Below, piece by piece: positions 19,618 through 28,718 of a stretch of DNA of 64,000 nt. The stretch covers positions 372,001 through 436,000 of the forward strand of contig NZ_JAJOYT010000003.1 of NCBI RefSeq assembly GCF_021290965.1, read 5' to 3'. A program made the position numbers and the translations under genes. Position 1 is the stretch's first letter, and each line of letters starts with the position of its first letter. The notes beneath the pieces are model-generated. The model searched no databases and was not told the DNA's origin. It saw nothing but the letters and a program-made list of their open reading frames with translations. This DNA comes from Rheinheimera faecalis (lineage in GTDB: Bacteria; Pseudomonadota; Gammaproteobacteria; Enterobacterales; Alteromonadaceae).

Positions 19618-22242
19618 TCAGAACAACTCGATTTCTTCCTGCTGTTGCTGATTATTTTGTGTAGGCAGCTGCTGTACTGACGAATTGGTATAAGTTTTAG
19701 GTTCTGTGCCCTGAATAAAAAACTCAAAACCACTGCTGTTATCTGTCGCCTGAGTCAGCAAACCAGTTTTCAAATCGATGCGCACTGAGGTAATACCTAC
19801 AGGCGGTTGCACAAAAACCTGGGGTTTATCTTTTAAGGCAAAACCTACAAATTCCTGCCAGGCCGGTAATGCGGTTTTCGCACCTGACTCACCGCCAGCG
19901 ATCTGATCTTTACCCAGATTATTATTCCAGGCTGTTTTGCCTAAGCGGCTTTCAGCGTCATCAAAACCTACCCAGGATGTCACCACTAAATCAGGTGAGA
20001 AACCGGAGAACCAGGCATCTTTCACATCATTGGTAGTACCGGTTTTACCTGATAAATCCTGACGTTTTAACTCTTTTAACTTATAGGCTGTGCCGTTCCA
20101 GCCAGTGCCGGCTTTCCAGTCACCGCCACCCCAAATCGAGCTTTTTAACGCGTCAGCAATTAAAAAGGAATTTTGCGCGGATAAAACCCGTGGAGCATAA
20201 GCCGGAGCTGCAGCAACAACAGGTTGTTTAGTGGCGGCGGTTTGCCCGGCAAAGGTAGCTTCGAGCTGAGCTTCAGGATCTGCAGTTTCAGCCAAAGCTG
20301 CAGCTTCTTTTGCCGCTTGTTCCGCAGCCGCTTTGGCTGCTAAGTCTTGTTGTTCACAGTCGTAACAGACAGGCACAGGCACATGTTCGAAGATCAGGTT
20401 GTTTTGATCATCCAGAATTTTGGTAATGACATAAGGCTTCACTAAATAGCCGCCGTTGGCGAATACCGCATAACCTGTCGCCAGTTCAAGCGGAGTTAAA
20501 GACGCAGAACCTAAAGCCAGAGTTTCACTGTGAGGTAAGTCTTTTTCTCTGAAACCAAACTTCGTCAGATGCTGGCGGGTTTTTTCTATACCCACAGCGC
20601 GCAATAAGCGTACTGCCACCACGTTTTTCGATTTGGCCAAAGCTTCACGAATACGGATAGCACCGTCATAAACTTCAGGTGAGTTTTTAGGACGCCATGC
20701 CTGATTTGAACCTTCATCCCATTCATGAATAGGCGCATCGTTCATTAAAGTCGCCAGCGTCAGATTGGACTCCAAAGCAGCCGAATAAATAAAAGGTTTA
20801 ATGTTTGAACCGACCTGACGATTGGCCTGGGTAGCGCGGTTAAACTGTGTCATGGCAAAACTGTAACCACCTACTAAGGCCTGTACAGCACCATCTTTTG
20901 GATTAATAGCCACAATAGCGCCACTGACACCAGGAATTTGGCCTAAACGCCATTCGCCTGCAGCAGGGCGCACCAGCACATGCATACCTGGCGCTAATAC
21001 ATCAGCAGCGGCTTTAGGGGCGTGGCTTTGTCTGTCGTGGCTGATAAAAGCACGGGCCCAGTTCAAACCTTGCCATGGCAGAGTAATTTTACGGCCACCG
21101 GATAAAATGGCTTCAGCCTGCTGACCTGCTACTTCAGTGATGACGGCAGGGATTAAATCCTCTAAGCCATCTTGTGTATCCAGATAAGCCAAAATGGCTT
21201 CATCGCTCAGACGATCTTTTTCAGCGAACTTCACAGAGCCATCTTGTTGTGGCTCTGGTGTGGCTTGCCACAAGGTTGCAACAGGACCACGATAGCCGTG
21301 ACGCTCGTCATAACCTACAACATTTTTTTGCACCGCAGCGACAGCTTTGCCCTGTAATCTGGAATCTACAGTGGTAAACACCTGAAAACCTTTGGAGTAT
21401 GCTTCTTCTTCGCCGTATTTATCCACCACTTCCTGACGTACCATTTCTGCAATATAAGGTGCAGAAGCTGTGATTTGTGCGCCGTGCAGTTTGGATAAAA
21501 TAGGTTCCTGCAATGCTTCATCATACTGAGCCTGAGTGATGTAGCCTTCATTCAGCATACGACCCAGTACTATATTACGACGGGCACGGGCGCGGCTTGG
21601 TGAACGCACCGGATTCAGTACCGAAGGGCCTTGTGGCAAACCGGCAATTATAGCGATTTCAGATAAAGTTAAGTCCTGAATGTTTTTACCAAAATAGACC
21701 TGGGCGGCAGCACCTACACCAAAAGAGCGCTGGCCTAACTCAATTTTATTTAAATACAGTTCCAGAATTTCATCTTTCGTCAGCTCTTGTTCAATACGTA
21801 AAGCCAAAAAGATTTCTTTAATTTTACGGATCAGTTTTTTCTCGCGGGTCAGGAAAAACACCCGGGCCAACTGCTGAGTAATAGTACTGGCGCCTTGTCT
21901 GGCTTCACCACTGATAGCAACTACTGTAGCCGCGCGGAACATACCAATGACATCAATGCCAGGGTGCTCATAAAAGCGGTTGTCTTCGGTTGCGAGCACG
22001 GCTTTAATCAATAGATCAGGCATTTCCTCCAGTTTTAACGGAATACGGCGCTTTTCACCAAATTGTGAAATAAGCTCGCCGTCCTGACTAAAGACACGCA
22101 TAGGTGTTTGCAGCTTCACATCTTTTAATGTGGCTACACTTGGCAGGTCATCTTTGACGTACCAGTAACTTGCTGCAACTAAAGCTACAACGGAAAAAAC
22201 ACCTGCAATCACCAGAATGATTAGTTTTTTAAACCACGACAC
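19618..22242 (-). CDS. mrcA: penicillin-binding protein 1A (bifunctional class A PBP)
   Basis: Inner-membrane peptidoglycan synthase of 874 aa. An N-terminal anchor (LIILVIAGVFSVVALVAASY) precedes the GT51 glycosyltransferase domain with catalytic ATEDNRFYEHPGID. The OB/ODD insert typical of PBP1A follows, then the transpeptidase domain with SNIKPF (SxxK serine), SKN and KTGTTND. A Gln-rich tail closes the chain. An Ala/Glu-rich insertion (about residues 635-670) between the SxN and KTG motifs is longer than in E. coli. It is divergent from pilM, the conserved arrangement in gammaproteobacteria. Confidence 0.95.
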   Translation of the reverse strand: MSWFKKLIILVIAGVFSVVALVAASYWYVKDDLPSVATLKDVKLQTPMRVFSQDGELISQFGEKRRIPLKLEEMPDLLIKAVLATEDNRFYEHPGIDVIGMFRAATVVAISGEARQGASTITQQLARVFFLTREKKLIRKIKEIFLALRIEQELTKDEILELYLNKIELGQRSFGVGAAAQVYFGKNIQDLTLSEIAIIAGLPQGPSVLNPVRSPSRARARRNIVLGRMLNEGYITQAQYDEALQEPILSKLHGAQITASAPYIAEMVRQEVVDKYGEEEAYSKGFQVFTTVDSRLQGKAVAAVQKNVVGYDERHGYRGPVATLWQATPEPQQDGSVKFAEKDRLSDEAILAYLDTQDGLEDLIPAVITEVAGQQAEAILSGGRKITLPWQGLNWARAFISHDRQSHAPKAAADVLAPGMHVLVRPAAGEWRLGQIPGVSGAIVAINPKDGAVQALVGGYSFAMTQFNRATQANRQVGSNIKPFIYSAALESNLTLATLMNDAPIHEWDEGSNQAWRPKNSPEVYDGAIRIREALAKSKNVVAVRLLRAVGIEKTRQHLTKFGFREKDLPHSETLALGSASLTPLELATGYAVFANGGYLVKPYVITKILDDQNNLIFEHVPVPVCYDCEQQDLAAKAAAEQAAKEAAALAETADPEAQLEATFAGQTAATKQPVVAAAPAYAPRVLSAQNSFLIADALKSSIWGGGDWKAGTGWNGTAYKLKELKRQDLSGKTGTTNDVKDAWFSGFSPDLVVTSWVGFDDAESRLGKTAWNNNLGKDQIAGGESGAKTALPAWQEFVGFALKDKPQVFVQPPVGITSVRIDLKTGLLTQATDNSSGFEFFIQGTEPKTYTNSSVQQLPTQNNQQQQEEIELF

Positions 22243-22393
22243 TGATTAACCTCAATGTATATTTTTGGATCTAGCGGGAATGCTAGTCTATTTTTTTTAA
22301 AAAGCTTTTTGCCTACCCTACGCAATCTTGCATGAAACGACTAAGCTCTTGACAGAAGATCAATATAAATCATTGACCTGTGCACGGGACGCT

Positions 22394-23473
22394 ATGCTAA
22401 AACAGCTGTTTCAAACAAAAAAAACTTTGATGTTAGGGGTCGATATTGGCTCACACGCTGTGAAAGCTGTGTTATTGAGCCAACACAACCAGCATTATAA
22501 AGTAGAAGCCTTTGCAATAGAACCTATGCTGAAAGGCACAATGGTGGATCGTGAAATTCAGGATATAGAAGCTGTTGCCCATGCTTTATTAAATATCAGG
22601 AAAAAAATAGATAAATCAATCAAGTATGCCGCAGCTGCCGTGTCAGGTTCTTTGGTGATCAGTAAAGTCATTTTTATGGATGCCAGTTTAACAGACACTG
22701 AATTAGCCCGTCAGATTGAATTAGAAGCCGATAGTTTAATCCCTTACCCGCTGAACGAAGTCAGTTTAGATTTTGAACGGCTTGAAGCCAATGAAACCGA
22801 CCCTAGTAAAGTCAATGTGTTGTTGAGTGCCGCCCGCACCGAAAGTGTACAGGCAAGGGTGACTGCACTGGAGTCCGCCGGATTTACTGCCAAAGTCATA
22901 GATGTTGAAAGTTCAGCTTTAAGCCGTGCTGCCGAATTATGTTTGGATCAACTTCCAGAAGACGCCGCAGAAAAAGTGGTCGCCGTGTTGGATATAGGCG
23001 CCACTATGACCTTGCTGAGCATAGTGGAGGGGGATAAAAACCTCTACACCAGAGATATTGCCTTTGGTGGCGAGCATTACAGCCGCAGCATTATGAATTA
23101 CTACAATAAAAGCTACGAAGAAGCGGAGCAGGCGAAAATCCTGGTTGATTTGCCTCCGAGCTACAGCTTTGAAGTGCTCGCCCCTTTTCAGACCATGTTA
23201 TTACAACAAATCCGCCGTGCTATTCAAATGTACCTGACCACCAGCGGCAAAGAGCAGGTGGATTATTTACTGGTCAGTGGTGGCACCAGCTTGCTGGATG
23301 GCATAGATAAACTGATCAGCGATGAGCTGGCTATCCAGACTGTGATTGCCAATCCATTTCGTTATATGGAATCTGCTGCGACAGTCAATCGTCAGGAGCT
23401 GACCGAAAAAGCGCCCTATTTAATGATTGCGACCGGGCTGGCACTGCGGAGTTTTAACTCATGGCATCAATAA
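22394..23473 (+). CDS. pilM: type IV pilus assembly ATPase-like protein PilM
   Basis: Cytoplasmic actin-like protein that binds the N terminus of PilN and helps align the pilus machine. 359 aa with the phosphate-1 motif MLGVDIGSHAVKAVLL, EADSLIPYPLNEVSLDF and AVLDIGATMTLLSI, matching PilM throughout. The ATG at 22394 gives the family start MLKQLF; the in-frame TTG at 22328 would add 22 unsupported residues. First gene of pilMNOPQ. Confidence 0.93.
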   Translation: MLKQLFQTKKTLMLGVDIGSHAVKAVLLSQHNQHYKVEAFAIEPMLKGTMVDREIQDIEAVAHALLNIRKKIDKSIKYAAAAVSGSLVISKVIFMDASLTDTELARQIELEADSLIPYPLNEVSLDFERLEANETDPSKVNVLLSAARTESVQARVTALESAGFTAKVIDVESSALSRAAELCLDQLPEDAAEKVVAVLDIGATMTLLSIVEGDKNLYTRDIAFGGEHYSRSIMNYYNKSYEEAEQAKILVDLPPSYSFEVLAPFQTMLLQQIRRAIQMYLTTSGKEQVDYLLVSGGTSLLDGIDKLISDELAIQTVIANPFRYMESAATVNRQELTEKAPYLMIATGLALRSFNSWHQ

Positions 23474-24075
23474 ACCTGCTGCCATGGCGTGAAGCCGCGC
23501 GCAAACAACAACAACTGAATTATCTGACGGTGTTAGCACAGGTGGCGGTGTTGGCTTTTGTGCTGATGTTTTTTGTCTACTGGTTGTATCAGGCTAGGGT
23601 GGAAGGGCAAATCAGTCGTAATGCTTTGCTTGAGACTGAGATCCAGGTGCTGGACCAGCGAATCGCTCAAATCAGGGCACTGGAAAAACAAAAAGCCGGT
23701 TTGCAGCAACGCATGTCATTGATAGAACAATTGCAGCGCAGCAGAAATCTGGGTACTCAGATTATGGATGAAGTGGCTAAAACTGTTCCGGCAGGCGTTT
23801 ATCTGGTGTCCTTGGATAAAAAATTTAACAGGTTGCTGATCACGGGCAAAAGTGAATCGAACAACAGATTATCCAGTTTACTGCGGGTCATTGAGCAGTC
23901 TCCTTTACTCACCCGGCCTGTATTGGAGTTTATTCAGGCCAGCAAAGATGATAGTGGGTTATTAAGTGATTTCAAAATGCACTTAGGTTTGGTCGGCGCA
24001 GAAGCTCCACCACCGCCACCAGAACCTAAAAGCAAGGCTGGCACAGCAGCGAATAAAACCGGAGCAAGCAAATGA
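23461..24075 (+). CDS. pilN: type IV pilus inner-membrane alignment protein PilN
   Basis: 204 aa, bitopic. It starts with the conserved cytoplasmic peptide MASINLLPWREAAR that docks into PilM, followed by one membrane helix (about residues 20-43, VLAQVAVLAFVLMFFVYWLYQ), a coiled coil (about 50-95) and a ferredoxin-like periplasmic domain. The C terminus is Pro/Lys-rich (PPPPPEPKSKAG). Its start overlaps pilM by 13 bp. Confidence 0.93.
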   Translation: MASINLLPWREAARKQQQLNYLTVLAQVAVLAFVLMFFVYWLYQARVEGQISRNALLETEIQVLDQRIAQIRALEKQKAGLQQRMSLIEQLQRSRNLGTQIMDEVAKTVPAGVYLVSLDKKFNRLLITGKSESNNRLSSLLRVIEQSPLLTRPVLEFIQASKDDSGLLSDFKMHLGLVGAEAPPPPPEPKSKAGTAANKTGASK

Positions 24076-24671
24076 GCCTGAACATTAACTTGTCCGATAT
24101 AGATTTATCTGAAATTGATTTTAATAACATGGGTGCCTGGCCTAAGGCCGGAAAAGTCGGCTTGGCTTTGGTGGTGGCTGTAACCGTTATGCTGTTGAGT
24201 TACTTTTTTCTGATTGAAACTCAGGTGACGAACCTGGAAACAGCGCAACAAAAAGAGCTGGATCTGCGGGTTGATTACCAAAAAAAATATGTGATGGCAA
24301 TCAATCTGGAGTTGTACCAGCAACAAATGCTGGAAATGGAAAAAACCTTTTCGGTGTTATTAAAACAGTTGCCGGCAACCCATGAAACGCCTGGCATGTT
24401 AGATGATATTACTTTTGCCGGTACTTCAGTAGGGCTTACTTTTGTCCGTATTAACTGGATGCCTGAAATTGAAAAAGAGTTCTACACTGAGCTGCCAATT
24501 CAAATTGAAGTCATAGGGGATTATCACCAGATTGGTAACTTTGTCAGTGAAATTGCCAAATTACCCCGTATTGTTAGCTTGCATGATTTTGTGATCCAAA
24601 GCAGAGAAGAAGGAAATCAGAGTTTTAGTGTGATTGCCAAAACTTACAGGTACAAGGAGCTGAAAAAATGA
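24072..24671 (+). CDS. pilO: type IV pilus inner-membrane alignment protein PilO
   Basis: 199 aa; forms a heterodimer with PilN in the inner-membrane alignment subcomplex and contacts PilP. A short cytoplasmic segment (INLSDIDLSEIDFNNMGAWP) leads to one membrane helix (about 31-50, LALVVAVTVMLLSYFFLI), then a coiled coil and a ferredoxin-like domain. ATGA overlap with pilN. Confidence 0.93.
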   Translation: MSLNINLSDIDLSEIDFNNMGAWPKAGKVGLALVVAVTVMLLSYFFLIETQVTNLETAQQKELDLRVDYQKKYVMAINLELYQQQMLEMEKTFSVLLKQLPATHETPGMLDDITFAGTSVGLTFVRINWMPEIEKEFYTELPIQIEVIGDYHQIGNFVSEIAKLPRIVSLHDFVIQSREEGNQSFSVIAKTYRYKELKK

Positions 24672-25213
24672 CATGGACTCCTGTTGTTTTGATTGTCTCC
24701 TTGATCACGCTCGCGGGCTGTTTTGACGATACCACAGATATTCAGCAGTTTATGGCGGATGTGAAAGCAAATTCGAATGCAAAAATTCCGCCTCTGCCCC
24801 CTGTCAAAGCCTTTGAACATTTGCCCTACACCAGCTCAGAATTGCGTAGCCCTTTTAGTGTGCCGTCGCTGGAGGCTTACAATCAGCAGCCCCTGCATCA
24901 GCCGGGTTGTATTCAACTGGATAATCAACGCGAAAAACAAGCACTGGAACAATACGCTATAGATAACCTTAAAATGCGCGGCACTTTAGGTCATGCCGAT
25001 CAGCTATGGGCTTTGATTGAAGCATCCGATCAAAGTATGCATAGGATCAGCATTAACGATCGGCTGGGTTTATTTCATGGCAAGGTAATTGCTGTAAAGC
25101 CAGACTATATTGAAATCACTGAATTTATTCCTGATGGCAGTGGTTGCACTGTGCAGAGGAACAGCAAATTGCAATTATTGGAGGCGTCCATTGATGCAGC
25201 CGAAACTAACTGA
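24668..25213 (+). CDS. pilP: type IV pilus lipoprotein PilP
   Basis: 181 aa lipoprotein with the lipobox LAGC (Cys18). It links the PilNO inner-membrane complex to the secretin PilQ: an extended N-terminal segment binds PilNO, and the C-terminal beta-sandwich (about residues 85-175, LKMRGTL...HRISINDRLGLFHGKVIAVKPDYIEITEFI) contacts PilQ. The start overlaps the pilO stop by 4 bp. Confidence 0.92.
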   Translation: MTWTPVVLIVSLITLAGCFDDTTDIQQFMADVKANSNAKIPPLPPVKAFEHLPYTSSELRSPFSVPSLEAYNQQPLHQPGCIQLDNQREKQALEQYAIDNLKMRGTLGHADQLWALIEASDQSMHRISINDRLGLFHGKVIAVKPDYIEITEFIPDGSGCTVQRNSKLQLLEASIDAAETN

Positions 25214-25225
25214 GCGAGCTGAATT

Positions 25226-26935
25226 ATGATAAAAATTAAAACAAGCTGCAGGCTCCTCCACTTTAGTAAAGTCATGTGTTTACTTTGCTTGTTTGTGACG
25301 GCTTGGGCTTTCGCGCAGCAAGATAGCAAAGACTTTATTAATGAAATTGATTCGATAGATTTTCGCCGGGGTGAACAAGGCGAAGGCAAGGTGCTGGTGT
25401 TTCTGCAACAAAACTCGGCTGCTGTGGATGTTGTTGAACAAAATGGCCAAATTCAGCTGGATTTCCACGATACAAAAATCAGCGATGAGTTGTTGTACCA
25501 ACTGGATGTGCTGGATTTTGCCACTGTGGTCAAAGGCATTGAAACTTTCCGTGAAGGTAACAAGGCCAGGTTAGTGATTGAAACCCTCGACGCTTTTAGC
25601 TACAGCTACCAGCAAATTGACGAAGTATTCCATCTGGTGGTGCAGAAAAAATCTGCAGAACAGACCAAATCAGCTGCAGCAGGCCAGTATGTCGGTCGGG
25701 CTATTTCTTTAAATTTCCAGGATATTCCGGTCCGCACCGTGCTGCAGATCATTGCGGATTACAACGGCTTTAATCTGGTGACCAGCGACTCAGTGACAGG
25801 CAATATCACTTTACGGCTGGACGGTACACCCTGGGATCAGGCGCTGGATATAGTGCTGAAAGTGCGTGGGCTGGATAAACGTATGGACGGCAATATTCTG
25901 ATGATAGCACCGTCTGACGAACTGGCAGCCCGCGAAGCCAAAGAGCTGCAGGCTCAGCAACAGGTTGAACAACTGGAACCTCTGATCTCTGAGTTTCTGC
26001 CGATCAACTACGCCAAGGCGGCGGATATAGCAGCTTTACTTAACAATAAAGAAGCGACCTTATTATCTGCCCGTGGCAATGTCGCAGTGGATGACAGAAC
26101 CAATACCTTATTGGTGAAAGATACAGCGACCACTATTGAAAACGTGCGGCGTTTATTACGGCGTCTGGATGTGCCGGTGAAACAAGTGCTGATTGAATCC
26201 CGTATGGTCACAGTCAAAGACAATGTGCGGGATGAAATAGGTTTACGCTGGGGTTTTAGTGATCAGCAAAATGACAGAGCCTGGTCCGGTAATGCACCTG
26301 GCGCCAATGATCTGGCAGGCGGCACAGTACCAGCGCTGAATGACAGATGGAATGTGAATTTACCCGTAGCGAACCCTGCCGGCAGTATAGCTTTTCATGT
26401 CACTAAATTTGCCGATGGCACTTTGCTGGATTTAGAGTTGTCGGCGCTTGAGCAGGAAAATAAAGGTGAAATCATTGCCAGCCCACGTATTACGACGGCC
26501 AATCAGAAAAAAGCCCGGATAGAGCAGGGCACTGAAATTCCGTACCTGGAAGCGTCCAGCAGCGGAGCCACCACAGTCACCTTTAAAAAGGCGGTATTAA
26601 GCCTTGAAGTGACACCTCAAATTACACCAGACAATAAAATTATCCTGGATTTAGAGATCACTCAGGACACCCGCGGTGAAACTGTATCGACGGGCAATGG
26701 CCCAGCGCAGGCGATAGACACTCAGCGCATCCAGACCCAGGTGCTGGTCGATAATGGCGCTACAGTAGTCTTAGGTGGCATCTATCAGCAGCAGATGACC
26801 AACACCACCTCAAAAGTGCCGGTTTTTGGCGACATTCCGTATTTAGGTAATTTATTTAAACGCCGTAATGACTTTAATGAAAAAACCGAATTACTGATTT
26901 TTGTCACACCAAAAATTCTGACAGAAAGCTTGTAG
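25226..26935 (+). CDS. pilQ: type IV pilus secretin PilQ
   Basis: Outer-membrane secretin, 569 aa. A signal peptide (LLCLFVTAWAFAQQ) is followed by a single AMIN domain (about 35-135), an STN/N0 domain (about 155-225, ISLNFQDIPVRTVLQIIADYNGFNLV), an N1 domain (about 255-325) and the secretin core with VPVFGDIPYLGNLFKRR and ELLIFVTPKI. It is shorter than the roughly 700-aa P. aeruginosa PilQ, mainly because only one AMIN domain is present. Twelve bases separate it from pilP. Confidence 0.94.
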   Translation: MIKIKTSCRLLHFSKVMCLLCLFVTAWAFAQQDSKDFINEIDSIDFRRGEQGEGKVLVFLQQNSAAVDVVEQNGQIQLDFHDTKISDELLYQLDVLDFATVVKGIETFREGNKARLVIETLDAFSYSYQQIDEVFHLVVQKKSAEQTKSAAAGQYVGRAISLNFQDIPVRTVLQIIADYNGFNLVTSDSVTGNITLRLDGTPWDQALDIVLKVRGLDKRMDGNILMIAPSDELAAREAKELQAQQQVEQLEPLISEFLPINYAKAADIAALLNNKEATLLSARGNVAVDDRTNTLLVKDTATTIENVRRLLRRLDVPVKQVLIESRMVTVKDNVRDEIGLRWGFSDQQNDRAWSGNAPGANDLAGGTVPALNDRWNVNLPVANPAGSIAFHVTKFADGTLLDLELSALEQENKGEIIASPRITTANQKKARIEQGTEIPYLEASSSGATTVTFKKAVLSLEVTPQITPDNKIILDLEITQDTRGETVSTGNGPAQAIDTQRIQTQVLVDNGATVVLGGIYQQQMTNTTSKVPVFGDIPYLGNLFKRRNDFNEKTELLIFVTPKILTESL

Positions 26936-26951
26936 CAGGACCTAAAGCAAG

Positions 26952-26975
26952 GCCGGAGCTGACGCTGGCTCCGGC
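26952..26975 (+). terminator. hairpin after pilQ
   Basis: Perfect 8-bp stem GCCGGAGC / GCTCCGGC with an 8-nt loop, 17 bp after the pilQ stop. No T tract follows, so it may be a Rho-dependent end or a 3' stabilising hairpin between pilMNOPQ and aroKB. Confidence 0.5.
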
Positions 26976-27093
26976 AGAAAATTCGCTTGCCAAGCCAAGC
27001 CTATTGCTGACATAATTCACCGCTTCAAATTTTCGTGGGAGCTTTCGGGTCCTGAAATTAACCTTCTAAGTTAGCGCAGCAGCATTACGAACT

Positions 27094-27612
27094 ATGGCAG
27101 AAAAACGCAATATCTTCCTGGTAGGCCCAATGGGTGCAGGCAAAAGTACAATTGGCCGTCATTTAGCAGACATGCTTCATCTCGAATTCTACGACTCAGA
27201 TCAGGAAATTGAACGCCGCACTGGTGCAGATATAGCCTGGGTATTTGATCTGGAAGGCGAAGAGGGATTCCGTGTTCGCGAAGAAAACGTGATCTCGGAC
27301 TTAACAGAATTACAAGGCATAGTACTGGCGACTGGCGGTGGCTCAGTGCTGAGCAAAGAAACCCGCAACCGTTTATCCGCGCGTGGCATAGTGGTTTATT
27401 TAGAAACCCCTATAGAGAAACAAGTGGCTCGTACTCAACGTGACAAAAGACGTCCGTTGTTACAAACCGAAGAAGCACCAAAAGAGGTGCTGGAACGTCT
27501 GGCGGCTGAGCGTAATCCTCTGTATGAAGAGATCGCTGATTTTACCGTACGTACAGACGAGCAAAGTGCCCGTTCAGTGGCGAATCAAATCGTTGAACAA
27601 CTTGGTTTCTAG
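27094..27612 (+). CDS. aroK: shikimate kinase I
   Basis: 172 aa cytosolic kinase that phosphorylates shikimate at the 3-hydroxyl. Walker [16 protein letters not shown] is at residues 11-25, the shikimate-binding DSDQEIERR and the GGGS motif ([10 protein letters not shown]) follow, and the LID arginine is in RDKRRPLL. The pilQ-aroK-aroB-damX-dam order is the conserved gammaproteobacterial block. Confidence 0.95.
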   Translation: MAEKRNIFLVGPMGAGKSTIGRHLADMLHLEFYDSDQEIERRTGADIAWVFDLEGEEGFRVREENVISDLTELQGIVLATGGGSVLSKETRNRLSARGIVVYLETPIEKQVARTQRDKRRPLLQTEEAPKEVLERLAAERNPLYEEIADFTVRTDEQSARSVANQIVEQLGF

Positions 27613-27650
27613 TTTGAGATAACTTTTCAGGGATATAAGGAGAGCTGTTG

Positions 27651-28718
27651 ATGCAAAAAGTTGCAGTACAACTTGGAGAGCGCAGCTACCCTATCCTGAT
27701 CAGCCCCCAGTTATTTAGTCAACCTCTGACGGAGTTTTTACCTAAAGCCCGTCAGGTGGTGATTGTTTCTAATCCAGTGGTTGCAGGGCTGTATTTGCCT
27801 GCTGTCACTGCATTATTTCCCGACTCTGTAGTTCATTCCTTTATTTTACCTGACGGCGAAGCCTACAAAACCCTCAATTCTTTTGAGCAGGTGATGTCCT
27901 TTTTGCTTGAGCACAAAATCAACCGTGATGTGTTGCTGGTGGCTTTAGGTGGCGGAGTGATAGGCGATCTGACCGGCTTTGTTGCTGCTTGTTACCAGCG
28001 TGGCGTACGTTTTATTCAACTGCCGACCACTTTATTATCTCAGGTTGATTCTTCTGTTGGCGGGAAAACGGCGGTCAATCATCCGCTGGGTAAAAATATG
28101 ATAGGTGCTTTTAAGCAGCCTGATCTGGTGCTTATTAATACCTCTGTTTTAAGCTCTTTACCTGCCTCTGAATTCGCTGCCGGTATGGCGGAAGTCATCA
28201 AGTACGCGCTAATCAGCGACCTGGCATTTTTCAAGTGGCTGGAGCAAAATCAACAGGCTATCCGTGAACTGCAACCTGCAGTGTTAGGTGAAATGATCCG
28301 TCATTGTTGCCAGATGAAAGCCGACATTGTCAGCCGCGATGAGACAGAGCAGGGCGAGCGGGCTTTATTAAATTTAGGCCATACCTTTGGTCATGCTATT
28401 GAAGCCTTTTTAGGCTATGGCCAATGGTTACACGGCGAAGCTGTGGCTGTGGGTATGGTGATGGCAACACAATTGGCGGTCAGCCGTGGTGATGTCAGTA
28501 AAGAAGAATTACAACGTATTATAGGTTTATTGTCTGCTTTTGATTTGCCTGTGGCGCCACCGGTGCAAATGAGCATTGCAGATTTTATGCCCTATATGAA
28601 AACAGATAAGAAAGTACAGGCCGGCAAAATGCGCTTTATAGTCCCTACCGCCTTGGGACAAAGTGCAATAGTCGATGACGTGACCGAACAAGAACTAATG
28701 GCTCTCTTCAGCATATGA
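27651..28718 (+). CDS. aroB: 3-dehydroquinate synthase
   Basis: Second enzyme of the shikimate pathway, NAD- and metal-dependent, 355 aa. Visible motifs: LPDGEAYKTLNSFEQV, ALGGGVIGDLTGFVAACYQRGV for NAD binding, KTAVNHPLGKNMIGAF, and metal ligands in LNLGHTFGHAIEAF and WLHGEAVAVGM. The ATG at 27651 has AAGGAGAG upstream; a TTG codon directly before is in frame but unnecessary. The end overlaps the damX start by 4 bp. Confidence 0.95.
   Translation: MQKVAVQLGERSYPILISPQLFSQPLTEFLPKARQVVIVSNPVVAGLYLPAVTALFPDSVVHSFILPDGEAYKTLNSFEQVMSFLLEHKINRDVLLVALGGGVIGDLTGFVAACYQRGVRFIQLPTTLLSQVDSSVGGKTAVNHPLGKNMIGAFKQPDLVLINTSVLSSLPASEFAAGMAEVIKYALISDLAFFKWLEQNQQAIRELQPAVLGEMIRHCCQMKADIVSRDETEQGERALLNLGHTFGHAIEAFLGYGQWLHGEAVAVGMVMATQLAVSRGDVSKEELQRIIGLLSAFDLPVAPPVQMSIADFMPYMKTDKKVQAGKMRFIVPTALGQSAIVDDVTEQELMALFSI

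Noticed and set aside
26936-27093. pilQ-aroK gap as another ERIC-like copy
   Set aside because: It has a GC-rich hairpin and a short CAGGACC/GGTCCTG pair, but none of the shared core (CCCCAG, CTTGTCGCC, CTGCAACT).
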